Shown here one piece after another: positions 37,720 through 46,839 of a DNA stretch of 64,000 nt (position 1 is the stretch's first letter; each line of letters opens with the position of its first letter). A program made the translations under genes and the position numbers. Location: assembly GCA_022072125.1 (NCBI GenBank), contig JAJVIH010000001.1, forward strand, positions 56,311 through 120,310. The letters are read 5' to 3'. The notes under the pieces were generated by a model. It searched no databases. It had not been told where the DNA came from and saw only the letters and a list, made by a program, of their open reading frames with translations. This DNA is from Myxococcota bacterium (GTDB taxonomy: Bacteria > Myxococcota > JAJVIH01).

Positions 37720-39636
37720 TCACTCCGGCGAATCAAGTTTTTCCAGCCGCGCGTCCACTTCCACCAGTTCCCCGGCGATGACTTCCCGGCTGATTTCGCG
37801 CGGCGCGAACCCCACCTGTTCGATGCGCAGGGTGATGGGTTTACGTCCCGAGGTCATGGGCAGCAGGAAGGGCAATTTCAGGGAAGACGCCGCCGCGCCG
37901 AAGGGACGTCCGTCAATGCTGATCATGGGGTTCTGACCCGGCGCGGCGTTGACGCGGATGCGCGCGGGCAGCGGGGTCAGGCGGGCGTCCAGCGTGGGGA
38001 TCACAAACGCGGGATCGTTGGGGATCAACACCTCGCGGCTGAAGAGTTCAAAATTCGGGTGACGCAGTTCAATGCGATGTTTGCCTGGCGTCAACATCAG
38101 GCGGTGAACCGGCAATGCGCCCGTACCCGCATCCTGGCCGTCCACGGAAAGCGAGGCGTAGGCGTCCAGCACGCGGATGGTCATGGGCAGGCGGGTGGCG
38201 GTTTCCGGTTCTAGCGGGCCGGCCGTGTCTTCCGGCGCGGCCGCTGGAGCGGCGGCGGCCTTGCGCGGTTCCGGTCTGATCCGGGGCGGGGCGGCGGGCG
38301 GCGTGAGGGCCGTCTTCGCGGGGGAGGGATCCACGGGAACCGGCTCCATCATGGCGGAAGGTGACGCGGGTGCTTCGACAGCCGGGGGAGGCGGGACCCT
38401 GGAAGCCGGCTCTTCCGGAGGAGAGAGACTGGCCGCCGGCGCCGGTGGTTGTGGAGAGGGTGAGGAACTGCCCCACCATAAAATCACAGCGCCCGCCAGG
38501 CCGGTGAGGACCATGGCGGCTGTCCAAATCTGTTTGCGGTTGGGCGCGCCGGTTTCGGACTGGCGCTGGCGGTTCAGGGCGCCCATCAGCGCCCGCGCTT
38601 CCGCGTGATCGGGATCAAACGCCAGGATGCGGTTGAGTCCGTCCAGCGCTTCGGTCAGGCGCCCGCGCGCGGACAATTCCCGCGCCGACTTCAGCAACCC
38701 CGTGGTCAGCGCCGCCCGCAGCTTTTCCGTTCCTGATCGCGGATCGCCCAGATAATCGGATAACCAGGGTCCATCGGGTTTGAGGCCGCTGTCGCGCAAC
38801 CAGCTTTCCAGCATGGCGGCGGCCTGCGCCGCGCTGGCAGGGCGGGATTCCGGGTCCGGCGCCAACAGGGCGGAGATGATGGCGCTCAATTGGTGGTCAA
38901 TTTGACCCGAAGTCAGGTGCGCGGGCTCGTATACGCCATCGGCGATGCGTTTCATGGTCGCCATGGCGTTGCCCGCCTCGAAGGGGTGGACGCCCGCCGC
39001 CAGCATGTAGAGCAACGATCCGGCGGCGAACAGATCAGATCGGTGGTCGCCGCGCTGGCCGTGAATCAGTTCTGGAGACATGTACCCCGCCGAACCCACC
39101 AGGCTGCCGGTCATGGTCATCTTCTGGCTGTTGACGATCTGGGCGATGCCGAAATCCATCAGCTTCACCGCGCCGCCCGGCGACAGCATGATATTTTCCG
39201 GTTTGAGGTCGCGGTGAACGATTCCCGCGCCATGGGCGTGATCCAGCGCGCGCAGCACGGGAATCATGATCGCCGCCGCCAGTTCAGGCTGGGGCAGCGG
39301 CCGCGCGTGGATTTCCGCGGCCAGGGTCAGTCCATGAACAAATTCCGTGACCAGGTAAAATTCGCCGCCTTCGCCGCTCGGCGAATAATCAAAGATGCGC
39401 GGGATATTCGGATGATCCAGCCTGGCGACCGCCTGAGCCTCCCGGCGGAAGCGCTCGCGGAACTCCTCGCGCGAGGCCAGGTGTTTGTGCATCACCTTGA
39501 TGGCGACTTCGCGGCCCAGGGTGGCGTCGTGCGCGCGGTAAACGCTGGCCATTCCGCCCTGGCCAACCTCTTCGATGACCTGGTAGCGGCCGCCGCCAAA
39601 CGTGATGGAGTCTCTGTTCGCCAGTGTGGTGGTCAT
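37720..39636 (-). CDS. Serine/threonine protein kinase with TM helix and C-terminal PEGA-like domains
   Basis: GRYQVIEEVGQGGMASVYRAHDATLGREVAIKVM; IVHRDLKPENIML; LMDFGIA; single TM AAMVLTGLAGAVILWWG. Confidence 0.93.
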   Translation of the reverse strand: MTTTLANRDSITFGGGRYQVIEEVGQGGMASVYRAHDATLGREVAIKVMHKHLASREEFRERFRREAQAVARLDHPNIPRIFDYSPSGEGGEFYLVTEFVHGLTLAAEIHARPLPQPELAAAIMIPVLRALDHAHGAGIVHRDLKPENIMLSPGGAVKLMDFGIAQIVNSQKMTMTGSLVGSAGYMSPELIHGQRGDHRSDLFAAGSLLYMLAAGVHPFEAGNAMATMKRIADGVYEPAHLTSGQIDHQLSAIISALLAPDPESRPASAAQAAAMLESWLRDSGLKPDGPWLSDYLGDPRSGTEKLRAALTTGLLKSARELSARGRLTEALDGLNRILAFDPDHAEARALMGALNRQRQSETGAPNRKQIWTAAMVLTGLAGAVILWWGSSSPSPQPPAPAASLSPPEEPASRVPPPPAVEAPASPSAMMEPVPVDPSPAKTALTPPAAPPRIRPEPRKAAAAPAAAPEDTAGPLEPETATRLPMTIRVLDAYASLSVDGQDAGTGALPVHRLMLTPGKHRIELRHPNFELFSREVLIPNDPAFVIPTLDARLTPLPARIRVNAAPGQNPMISIDGRPFGAAASSLKLPFLLPMTSGRKPITLRIEQVGFAPREISREVIAGELVEVDARLEKLDSPE

Positions 39637-39712
39637 GCCTGCGGCGCCCGCAAGCCGTATGCGGGCATGAGGAAATCAAACGGCTCCCGGCTCCTGCTGT
39701 CAAACCGGTGTT

Positions 39713-42142
39713 TCACCAGCGTGCTTCCGCTCGCAGGCTCTGTCCGGCGGACAGATGATGCGCGGGCAGGCGAATGCGCGCCGCGCCAGCGAATGGATTG
39801 AACATTCCCGCCGGCTCCGCCGCCGATCCATTGACCATGAGCAAGGCAGGCCGGTCCGCCAGGATGGGGATTTCAAGCGCCGCCTCCGCTGGTTCGCCGG
39901 CGGTTTGTGTGAGGATGATGCTCCGGCGGTTCGCCGATCCCGTTATTTCCACATCGTACAGCCGGGCGCCCATGCGGAGCCCGGACACCTTCATGCGCGG
40001 CCAGCCGTTCGGCAGATGGGGAGAGAATCCAGCGCGGTTCTCCAGCGCGTGAGGGGTGAATCCGGTGAGGTGGTGCAGCATCGCTTCGATATTGACGCCT
40101 CCCTCCCATGGGCGATAGCGCGCCGTATAATCTCCCTGATCGCCGCGCGCGTCGTAGGTGATTTGCAGGACCGCATGCCGATCGGCGATCTGGTATTCGC
40201 CATAGTTGCCGGAACCTGACGCCGCCAGGTTCAGCGAATTGAACGCCTTGTTCGCTGCGGGGTGCTCCATCGCCGTGAGATGGCGCAGCGTGTATCCGGG
40301 GCTCATCCCCGTGTACACGCCTTTCTCGACCTTCATGCCCAGAAAATTCTTGTATTGAGGGGGCATCGGACTTTGGAGGAAGCCTTCGTCATTGCCCAAC
40401 CGTTTCCAGACGGCGTCCAGGTTGGCGCGCGCCCGCGGATTGTCCGGCTGGAGATAACCTGACCAGATGGGCTGGCTGGAGACATCCTCAAACGGAGCGG
40501 GCGGCGGTTTGGATGGGTCCCGGTCCGCCCAGGGCGCATAGTAGTTATCGCTGGTCCAATAGGTCTGTTCGGCGGCGTCACGCACCCGTTTCGCCAACTC
40601 ACGCGCCGCCGCCGCATCCTGGGGATTCGACGCCTCCGCGCGCATGGCGAAGCCCTCCGCCGCCGCCGCATACAGAAAGGACGAATTGGCGGAATCGCAG
40701 CACGCGGTGAAATCAAAGGCCAGCGGTTGCCCGGCGGCGATGCTCATGGCGGTCCGGTAGGTTTCGTCGTTGCTGAAGGGAAGCAGTCCGCGCCCGTTGA
40801 TTTGCTGTTTCATGATCATCCGCTTGAGAAAACCATACCGGCTGTCAAACAGCGGGCGGTCTCCGGCGGCGTCGAGCGCCCACAGGTGCATGAGTACGGC
40901 GTAGCTGGGGCCTTCCGCGGCTTCACGGCCCTTCAGGGGTGGTAGTTGATCCCAATTGGACTGCGGGAAATCGCCTTCGGGAGTGTCCAGCCGGTAGGAA
41001 TTGCTGACATCGCCTTCGTGCAGCATCGCGCGCCAATAGTGATTCAGCACATCCCGCGCATGGCGGTGCATGCCGGCCGCCAGCAGGAAGCGCACCGGGC
41101 CGATGGAGTCCCGCGTCCACAGCTTGGTGTATTGGGACATCGGAGAAACGCCGCCCCTGCGATCGCGCTGGGTGAGTTGGGTGACCAGTTGGGTTTCCAG
41201 CAAATCCGCAACGCGCGGGTCGGGGGATTCCAGCCGGACGGCGTCCTGCAATTCCGACTGCCAGCGCCGCCGGGTTTCTTCCAGCAGCGCCGCCGGGTCC
41301 AGTTTGGCGAGCGCGTCGCGATCCGGCGGCGGATCGCTCCTCTGTTGAAGCAGGTATGCGATGGCGATGGAATATTCGCTTCCCGGCGCCAGGGTTTGGC
41401 CGATGATCGGCCCGTTGGGCTCCGCGCCCACGCCGCCGGGTCCCCAGACCAGCAGAAACGCCGTGCGGTTTTCCCGGGATTCTGGAAGCGCGGCCATGAC
41501 TTCCGTCTTCACGGCGGCGGTTCCGGTATTGCGAACGGTCACGATGCGCACGATCATCCGTTCGCTCAGGGCGTCGCCTGTCCAGGGGGCGAAGGTGATC
41601 GTCTGCAATTCGATATTTTCCGCCTGTTCACGGGAAATCAGGACGCCTGTTCCGCGCACCCGGAAGAGATGACCCGCGCTGACGCGGACCGCGGCGCCAT
41701 CCAGGGTCAAACGCAGGGACCAGTCCGGGAAAAACCCTTTCTCCTTCTGGTATTCCGGGCCGGTGATGTTGTGCAGCGTATTGAGCGGACAGGCGTATCC
41801 GGTCAAGGCGAAGACCCGCCCGTTGCCAACCGCCATATCGCCCATTTCTCCGGCCTCGCGCGGCTGGCCGCGTCCGCACCCCGGAGAAATCCATGAACTG
41901 ATGTTGGAGAGCCAGGGCAGTTTGTTGAACCATTCTCCCCGTGGGGGATCAACCGCCGGATTTTCCCACAGCCGCAACGGTTCGGCGGTTTCAGCGGGAG
42001 TGAACGAAGCGTCCGCCGCCGGCGCGGCGTCGGCGGAGGGCCCGCCACTGCCGGTGTTCGCGTCCGCCGGGTCATTGGTGGAGGAGCATCCGCAGAGCAG
42101 AACCAGTATGAAGACGAGGAAACGTGTACTCGTGGGCGGCAT
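39713..42142 (-). CDS. Large lipoprotein, six-hairpin-glycosidase-like
   Basis: MPPTSTRFLVFILVLLCGCSS lipobox; SQYTKLWTRDSIGPVRFLLAAGMHRHARDVLNHYW and Trp-rich repeats typical of (alpha/alpha)6 glycosidases. Confidence 0.6.
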   Translation of the reverse strand: MPPTSTRFLVFILVLLCGCSSTNDPADANTGSGGPSADAAPAADASFTPAETAEPLRLWENPAVDPPRGEWFNKLPWLSNISSWISPGCGRGQPREAGEMGDMAVGNGRVFALTGYACPLNTLHNITGPEYQKEKGFFPDWSLRLTLDGAAVRVSAGHLFRVRGTGVLISREQAENIELQTITFAPWTGDALSERMIVRIVTVRNTGTAAVKTEVMAALPESRENRTAFLLVWGPGGVGAEPNGPIIGQTLAPGSEYSIAIAYLLQQRSDPPPDRDALAKLDPAALLEETRRRWQSELQDAVRLESPDPRVADLLETQLVTQLTQRDRRGGVSPMSQYTKLWTRDSIGPVRFLLAAGMHRHARDVLNHYWRAMLHEGDVSNSYRLDTPEGDFPQSNWDQLPPLKGREAAEGPSYAVLMHLWALDAAGDRPLFDSRYGFLKRMIMKQQINGRGLLPFSNDETYRTAMSIAAGQPLAFDFTACCDSANSSFLYAAAAEGFAMRAEASNPQDAAAARELAKRVRDAAEQTYWTSDNYYAPWADRDPSKPPPAPFEDVSSQPIWSGYLQPDNPRARANLDAVWKRLGNDEGFLQSPMPPQYKNFLGMKVEKGVYTGMSPGYTLRHLTAMEHPAANKAFNSLNLAASGSGNYGEYQIADRHAVLQITYDARGDQGDYTARYRPWEGGVNIEAMLHHLTGFTPHALENRAGFSPHLPNGWPRMKVSGLRMGARLYDVEITGSANRRSIILTQTAGEPAEAALEIPILADRPALLMVNGSAAEPAGMFNPFAGAARIRLPAHHLSAGQSLRAEARW

Positions 42143-42308
42143 GGAAAGCAGGGGAGCGGTGCGGGACATGCCGGGGATACAAACACGGCGCCCGCGGGCT
42201 GTCACGGCCAGGCGCAAGGCGGACCCGCCGGTGGAAGAGAGGGGATTCATTGTCAATCGGCCCTTCAGGGACTATTTTCGGGCCTGTTCGTATCCGGGGT
42301 TATATTGA

Positions 42309-44066
42309 ATGGCTGAAGAAGTATCTCGCGCTGGCGGAGGAGTTCTGTCTTCCCGCCTGCCGTTTCCCTTCGCCATGGCGCTGCGCGAGGCCATTCGCGA
42401 GGGCTATGGCTTCGCCCAACTGAAATCCGATGTGCTGGCCGGTCTGGTGGTGGGCATTGTCGCCTTGCCGTTATCCATGGCGCTGGCGATCGCCTCCGGA
42501 GCGCCGCCGCAGCACGGTCTGTACACCGCGATTGTCGCCGGGGGGATTATCGCCCTCACCGGCGGTTCGCGCACCCAGGTTTCGGGACCCACCGCCGCGT
42601 TCGTGGTCATCCTGGCGCCCATCACCGGGCGGTTTGGTCTGGGCGGCCTGATGATCGCCACCGTCATGGCGGGCATGATGCTGTTCGCCCTGGGGGTCAC
42701 CCGCATGGGCAGGCTCATCCAGTTTGTCCCCTACCCGGTGACCATCGGTTTCACTACGGGCATCGGCATTGTGATCGCCACGTTGCAGATCAAGGATTTC
42801 CTTGGTTTGCAAACGGGCAGGCTGCCCGATCATTTTCCGCAGAAGATCGCCGCGCTGGTTTCCGCGCTGCCTTCTTTCCGCATGGATGATTTCGTCATCG
42901 GCGCTGTGACGCTGGCGATCCTGCTGATCTGGCCCCGGTTGAACAAAAGTATTCCCGCGCCGCTGGCCGCGCTTGGCGGCGGCGCGGCGCTGTCCCTGGC
43001 GTTGCAAGGCGCCTGGGATGGGTTTTCCGCCGCCACCATCCAGTCCCGTTTTTCCTATATGACGGACAATGGCCCGGTTCCCGGAATCCCCCGCATGCCG
43101 CCGGTCCCCGGTTTTCCGTGGGAGCATGGCGGTCCCAACGGCGGCGATCTGGAGATGGGGTTGGGGCTGATACAGGATCTGGGGCCTTCCGCCTTCGCCA
43201 TCGCCATGCTGGGCGGCATCGAGTCGCTGCTTTCCGCCACCATCGCCGATGGCATGACGGGCAGAAAGCACGATCCCGACGGCGAACTGATCGGCCAGGG
43301 CCTGGGAAATATGATCGCCCCGTTCTTTGGCGGATTCGCCGCCACCGGCGCCATCGCGCGGACAGCCACAAATATCCGCTCTGGCGCGCAATCTCCCATC
43401 GCGTCCATCGTCCACGCCCTGTTCATCCTTGGCGCCGTGGTGGTGTTTGCTCCCTGGCTGGGGTACTTGCCGATGGCCGCCCTCTCTGCGCTGTTGATCA
43501 TCGTCGCGTGGAACATGAGCGAGGCGAAACATTTCATCCATACGGTGAAAACCGCGCCGCGCAGCGATGTCTTCGTGCTGGTCACCTGCTGTCTGCTGAC
43601 GGTTGTCTTTGACATGGTGGTCGCCGTGGCGGCGGGCTTGCTGCTCGCCGCGCTGTTGTTCATCCGCCGCATGGCCTCGATTGTGGATGTGGAGATGATG
43701 ACCGGCCGCGAGGCGGGACATTCCGATCCGGGCGGCCATGGCCTGTTGATCTACCGCGTCGCGGGTCCGCTGTTCTTTGGCGCGGCGCAGAAAGCCATGA
43801 GCGAACTGGAAAACATCGAGGCGGAGATACATACGGTGTTGATGGATCTCAGCGCCGTCCCGGTGATGGACGCCACCGGGCTGGTCAACCTGGAATCCGC
43901 CCTGGCGCGGCTCAAATCCCGCAACGTGCATGTGGTGATCGCCGGAGTGTGCGACCAGCCCATGCAGGTGTTTCGCAAGGCGGGTTTGGTGGAAAGCCAG
44001 GAGGGTGTGACCGTGCTGGAGGATTACGATGAAGGATTGAAAATCGCCCGCGCGCGCAGCGTGTAG
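42309..44066 (+). CDS. SulP-family inorganic anion transporter with STAS domain
   Basis: SDVLAGLVVGIVALPLSMALAIASGAPPQHGLYTAIVAGGI; C-terminal VLMDLSAVPVMDATGLVNLESAL. ATG 42375 is an alternative start. Confidence 0.92.
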   Translation: MAEEVSRAGGGVLSSRLPFPFAMALREAIREGYGFAQLKSDVLAGLVVGIVALPLSMALAIASGAPPQHGLYTAIVAGGIIALTGGSRTQVSGPTAAFVVILAPITGRFGLGGLMIATVMAGMMLFALGVTRMGRLIQFVPYPVTIGFTTGIGIVIATLQIKDFLGLQTGRLPDHFPQKIAALVSALPSFRMDDFVIGAVTLAILLIWPRLNKSIPAPLAALGGGAALSLALQGAWDGFSAATIQSRFSYMTDNGPVPGIPRMPPVPGFPWEHGGPNGGDLEMGLGLIQDLGPSAFAIAMLGGIESLLSATIADGMTGRKHDPDGELIGQGLGNMIAPFFGGFAATGAIARTATNIRSGAQSPIASIVHALFILGAVVVFAPWLGYLPMAALSALLIIVAWNMSEAKHFIHTVKTAPRSDVFVLVTCCLLTVVFDMVVAVAAGLLLAALLFIRRMASIVDVEMMTGREAGHSDPGGHGLLIYRVAGPLFFGAAQKAMSELENIEAEIHTVLMDLSAVPVMDATGLVNLESALARLKSRNVHVVIAGVCDQPMQVFRKAGLVESQEGVTVLEDYDEGLKIARARSV

Positions 44067-44123
44067 TCCGTCATTGGGCGTTGGAGATCGTGACGGGCGG
44101 CGGTCCGGACAGCGTTGCAGGGT

Positions 44124-45554
44124 TCATGCGCCATCCGCGCGCGATGCATTGGCGGGCGGCGGCGAGACCTTGGAATAAATCTGCCGCATCTTTTGCGAAG
44201 TGGGGTTGCGGGTGACCTGGTTGATCTCTTCAAAGGTCAGCTTGATCTGACCCTCCAAGTTGTGCTGGGCGAAATACTGCTGAAATTCATGGTGAATGCG
44301 TTCCCGCACCACTTCCGGCCTGATGTCGTCCGCGCAGGCGAAGCGCACCCGCAGCCAGTTTTGCTCTTCATGCACAAGCTGAAACTGGCGCAGCCCATCC
44401 ACCCGCAGGAACAGCACTTCAAACGGGATGGGCGGATGAGCCCGGAACACTCCGTCTGCTTCCTTGAGAAAGAAGGTGTCGTCGGTGCGGCCATGCACCT
44501 GAATCACGGGCAGTTTGCTGCCGCAGGGGCAGGTTTCGCCCGTATAGACCACGCTGTCGGTGATTTCATAGCGGATGATGGGCTGGGTGTAGTTGAGCAG
44601 GTTGGTCAACAGGATGCGCGAGCCGCGCTGCCCCGGCCGGACCGGATTGTACAGGTCATCCACCGCTTCAATGATGCAGTAATCAATATTGGCGTGCAGG
44701 CTGCCGTGCTTGCACTGGTTGGCGAGGGCGACAAATTCAGTGGTTCCATAGGTTTCCGAGAGCACCGCCCGTTTCCACGCCTGGGAAATGCGTTGGCGGG
44801 CGCCCCGGGTGAAGGGTTCGCTGCCCGATGAAATGAATTCGGGGTCAATATCGAGGCGGCCCGCCAGTTGTTCGTGGGCCAGCGCCTCCAGAAAGGTGGG
44901 GTAGCCGTGCATCAGATGGGGTTTGAAGCCATTGAGCTGGTCCACAATCTGCTTCATCGGCGACATGATGGATATCTGACGGACATTCGCCAGCAGGACA
45001 GAGGCTTTGGGCACGATGGTGGCCAGCAGATGGGTGACATAATGACCGCCCATGGCGATGACCATGGCCCACCGCAGGCGCCGCCCAAACGAAAACCGGG
45101 CGATATGCCAGGGGCCGAGGCGGTGCCGGAGCATGCGCACAAACTCCACCGCCCGCATGGCCGACCAGGCTTTTTTGTCGTACATGAAATAGCCGACAAA
45201 ACCCGTGGTGCCGCTGGTGGTGCAGAGGATGTATTTGCCCTTGAACAGCTTCCCGGCGTTTTCCTTGCCGCGGGCGAAATCTTCTATCTCCGCGCGCGAG
45301 ACCCCGCGCACCGCCAGGCTGTCTTCCAGATTCTCCATCAGCATGCGCTTGCTGATGGGCGGAATCTCCTCCAGCGCGCATTTGTCCACGTCAATATTCC
45401 GGAGCATGCGCTGGTAGAGCGGGACGTTCTCGCGGGCGTGGCGCAACAAAGCGCGCAGCTTTTTGTCCTGCACCCGCCGGTGATGGGATTCAGACGCAAA
45501 CCACTCCCGCAAGCGCGCGACCAGTCCCACCCCGATGAGCGTCAACATATCCAT
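44124..45554 (-). CDS. Phenylacetate-CoA ligase/CapK-like adenylate-forming protein
   Basis: LCTTSGTTGFVGYFMYDKKAW; SETYGTTEFVALANQC; ILLTNLLNYTQPIIRYEITDSV...VHGRTDDTF. Confidence 0.85.
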   Translation of the reverse strand: MDMLTLIGVGLVARLREWFASESHHRRVQDKKLRALLRHARENVPLYQRMLRNIDVDKCALEEIPPISKRMLMENLEDSLAVRGVSRAEIEDFARGKENAGKLFKGKYILCTTSGTTGFVGYFMYDKKAWSAMRAVEFVRMLRHRLGPWHIARFSFGRRLRWAMVIAMGGHYVTHLLATIVPKASVLLANVRQISIMSPMKQIVDQLNGFKPHLMHGYPTFLEALAHEQLAGRLDIDPEFISSGSEPFTRGARQRISQAWKRAVLSETYGTTEFVALANQCKHGSLHANIDYCIIEAVDDLYNPVRPGQRGSRILLTNLLNYTQPIIRYEITDSVVYTGETCPCGSKLPVIQVHGRTDDTFFLKEADGVFRAHPPIPFEVLFLRVDGLRQFQLVHEEQNWLRVRFACADDIRPEVVRERIHHEFQQYFAQHNLEGQIKLTFEEINQVTRNPTSQKMRQIYSKVSPPPANASRADGA

Positions 45555-45722
45555 GGCGGTCCCATGCCTATCACGGCGGGAGAATGGTTCAAGCTATTTT
45601 TGTTGACGCGGGGAGAACGGGCGGCGGACAAAGCCGGCCATGGCCCGCTTCCACGGGAACCGTCCCGTTTGGGGCGGCCGATGGATATTCCCGCCGCCTG
45701 GAAGCCCAGGCTCCGCGGTCTC

Positions 45723-46622
45723 CTATTTGCATTCGACGGTCACGTTGGTGACATGGCCGGGCCGGGTAGGGGCGGAAACCGAACCGGGCGCCGGGCCGGG
45801 GCGGTATTTTTCCGATGGCGTGCATTTGAGGGAGGGGTGGAAGACGCTAGCCGCCTGAACACCCTCCGCGAGGTTGGCGAAGAAGATCACTCCGCCAGCG
45901 GATTCAGTCAGTTTGAGATCTGGAATATTCTGCGTGGAGGTGTAAAAAGGCCCCTCGCCGCCTTTGGGCTCCAGCGAAGCCTTGGCGCCTTTGACAAAAC
46001 CGCCGGACGGGGTGCGGAGTTGAATCAGAATATGCCCTTTCGTGGAATCCAGCGTGGTTTTCACCAGATCGGCGTAGACCTCCAGAATCGCGCGCGGGAC
46101 CAGCACAATGGATTGGGTCAGGTTTTCGTTCACCCCCACCTGGGACAGCAGGGCGATCATATAGTCCGGAGACTCAGCCGTGATATCCAGTTCAGTCTTT
46201 GTGGGGACGCCGGTTATTCCGAACGCGCCGTCATCACCTGAATCCGAACAGTTTTTCACTCCTCCGGCGTTGACGCAGACCTTGGCGCCTTTGATGGGAT
46301 CGCCCTTCAGACCGTCGCTCACCACGCCGGTCACGGTGATTCCGGCGCTGGCGCCCGTGTCAGGGATACCTGCATCCTTGCTTGCGCCGGTTGTCGAGCC
46401 ATCGGGTTTGGATGACACGGAGGCGTCCCCGCCCGATGACCCGGTATTGTCGCCAGCCTTGTAACAGCGTTCCTTTCCTGCATTGGTCACGCAGACCACG
46501 GTCCCGCCGCCAGGGGAGTCATTTTTCGCTCCGCCATCGGCCCCGCCCGGATCGCCACAGGCGGACGATGTGAAAACGGCGGTGAACATCAACAACAGGG
46601 ATGCGAAGTTCGGGTGTGGCAT
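45723..46622 (-). CDS. Hypothetical lipoprotein
   Basis: MPHPNFASLLLMFTAVFTSSACGDPGG lipobox, Gly/Ser/Asp linker, carboxypeptidase-regulatory-like region ITVTGVVSDGLKGDPIKGAKVCV. Confidence 0.65.
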   Translation of the reverse strand: MPHPNFASLLLMFTAVFTSSACGDPGGADGGAKNDSPGGGTVVCVTNAGKERCYKAGDNTGSSGGDASVSSKPDGSTTGASKDAGIPDTGASAGITVTGVVSDGLKGDPIKGAKVCVNAGGVKNCSDSGDDGAFGITGVPTKTELDITAESPDYMIALLSQVGVNENLTQSIVLVPRAILEVYADLVKTTLDSTKGHILIQLRTPSGGFVKGAKASLEPKGGEGPFYTSTQNIPDLKLTESAGGVIFFANLAEGVQAASVFHPSLKCTPSEKYRPGPAPGSVSAPTRPGHVTNVTVECK

Positions 46623-46776
46623 GGCGGCGGCTCCGGGTGTGATTCGCCGGGAAAATGCCTGTCCCCGCGGAGAGAATCAATGATCTACCGGTGATTTTTT
46701 CGCGAATATGACAGGTGGACGCGGCTTTTAACCCCGGTATCCGCCGCGGTGTCCCCCGATTGCAGGAGAATTGCGG

Positions 46777-46804
46777 TTGAATTTCTTTAACGGTTTGGTA
46801 CACT
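46777..46804 (+). promoter_or_regulatory. Putative sigma70 promoter of Cys-rich protein gene
   Basis: TTGAAT - 16 nt - TACACT, 35 nt upstream of ATG 46840. Confidence 0.5.
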
Positions 46805-46839
46805 CCGCCCTCAAACGGGGTGCATAAGGAGCGGACATA

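Noticed and set aside
42471-43931. 486-aa minus ORF rich in His/Gln/Arg
   Set aside because: Antisense of the SulP transporter; composition is a mirror of hydrophobic codons.
44868-46241. 457-aa plus ORF spanning the CapK-like gene and lipoprotein gene
   Set aside because: Overlaps two convincing minus-strand genes and has no domain signal.
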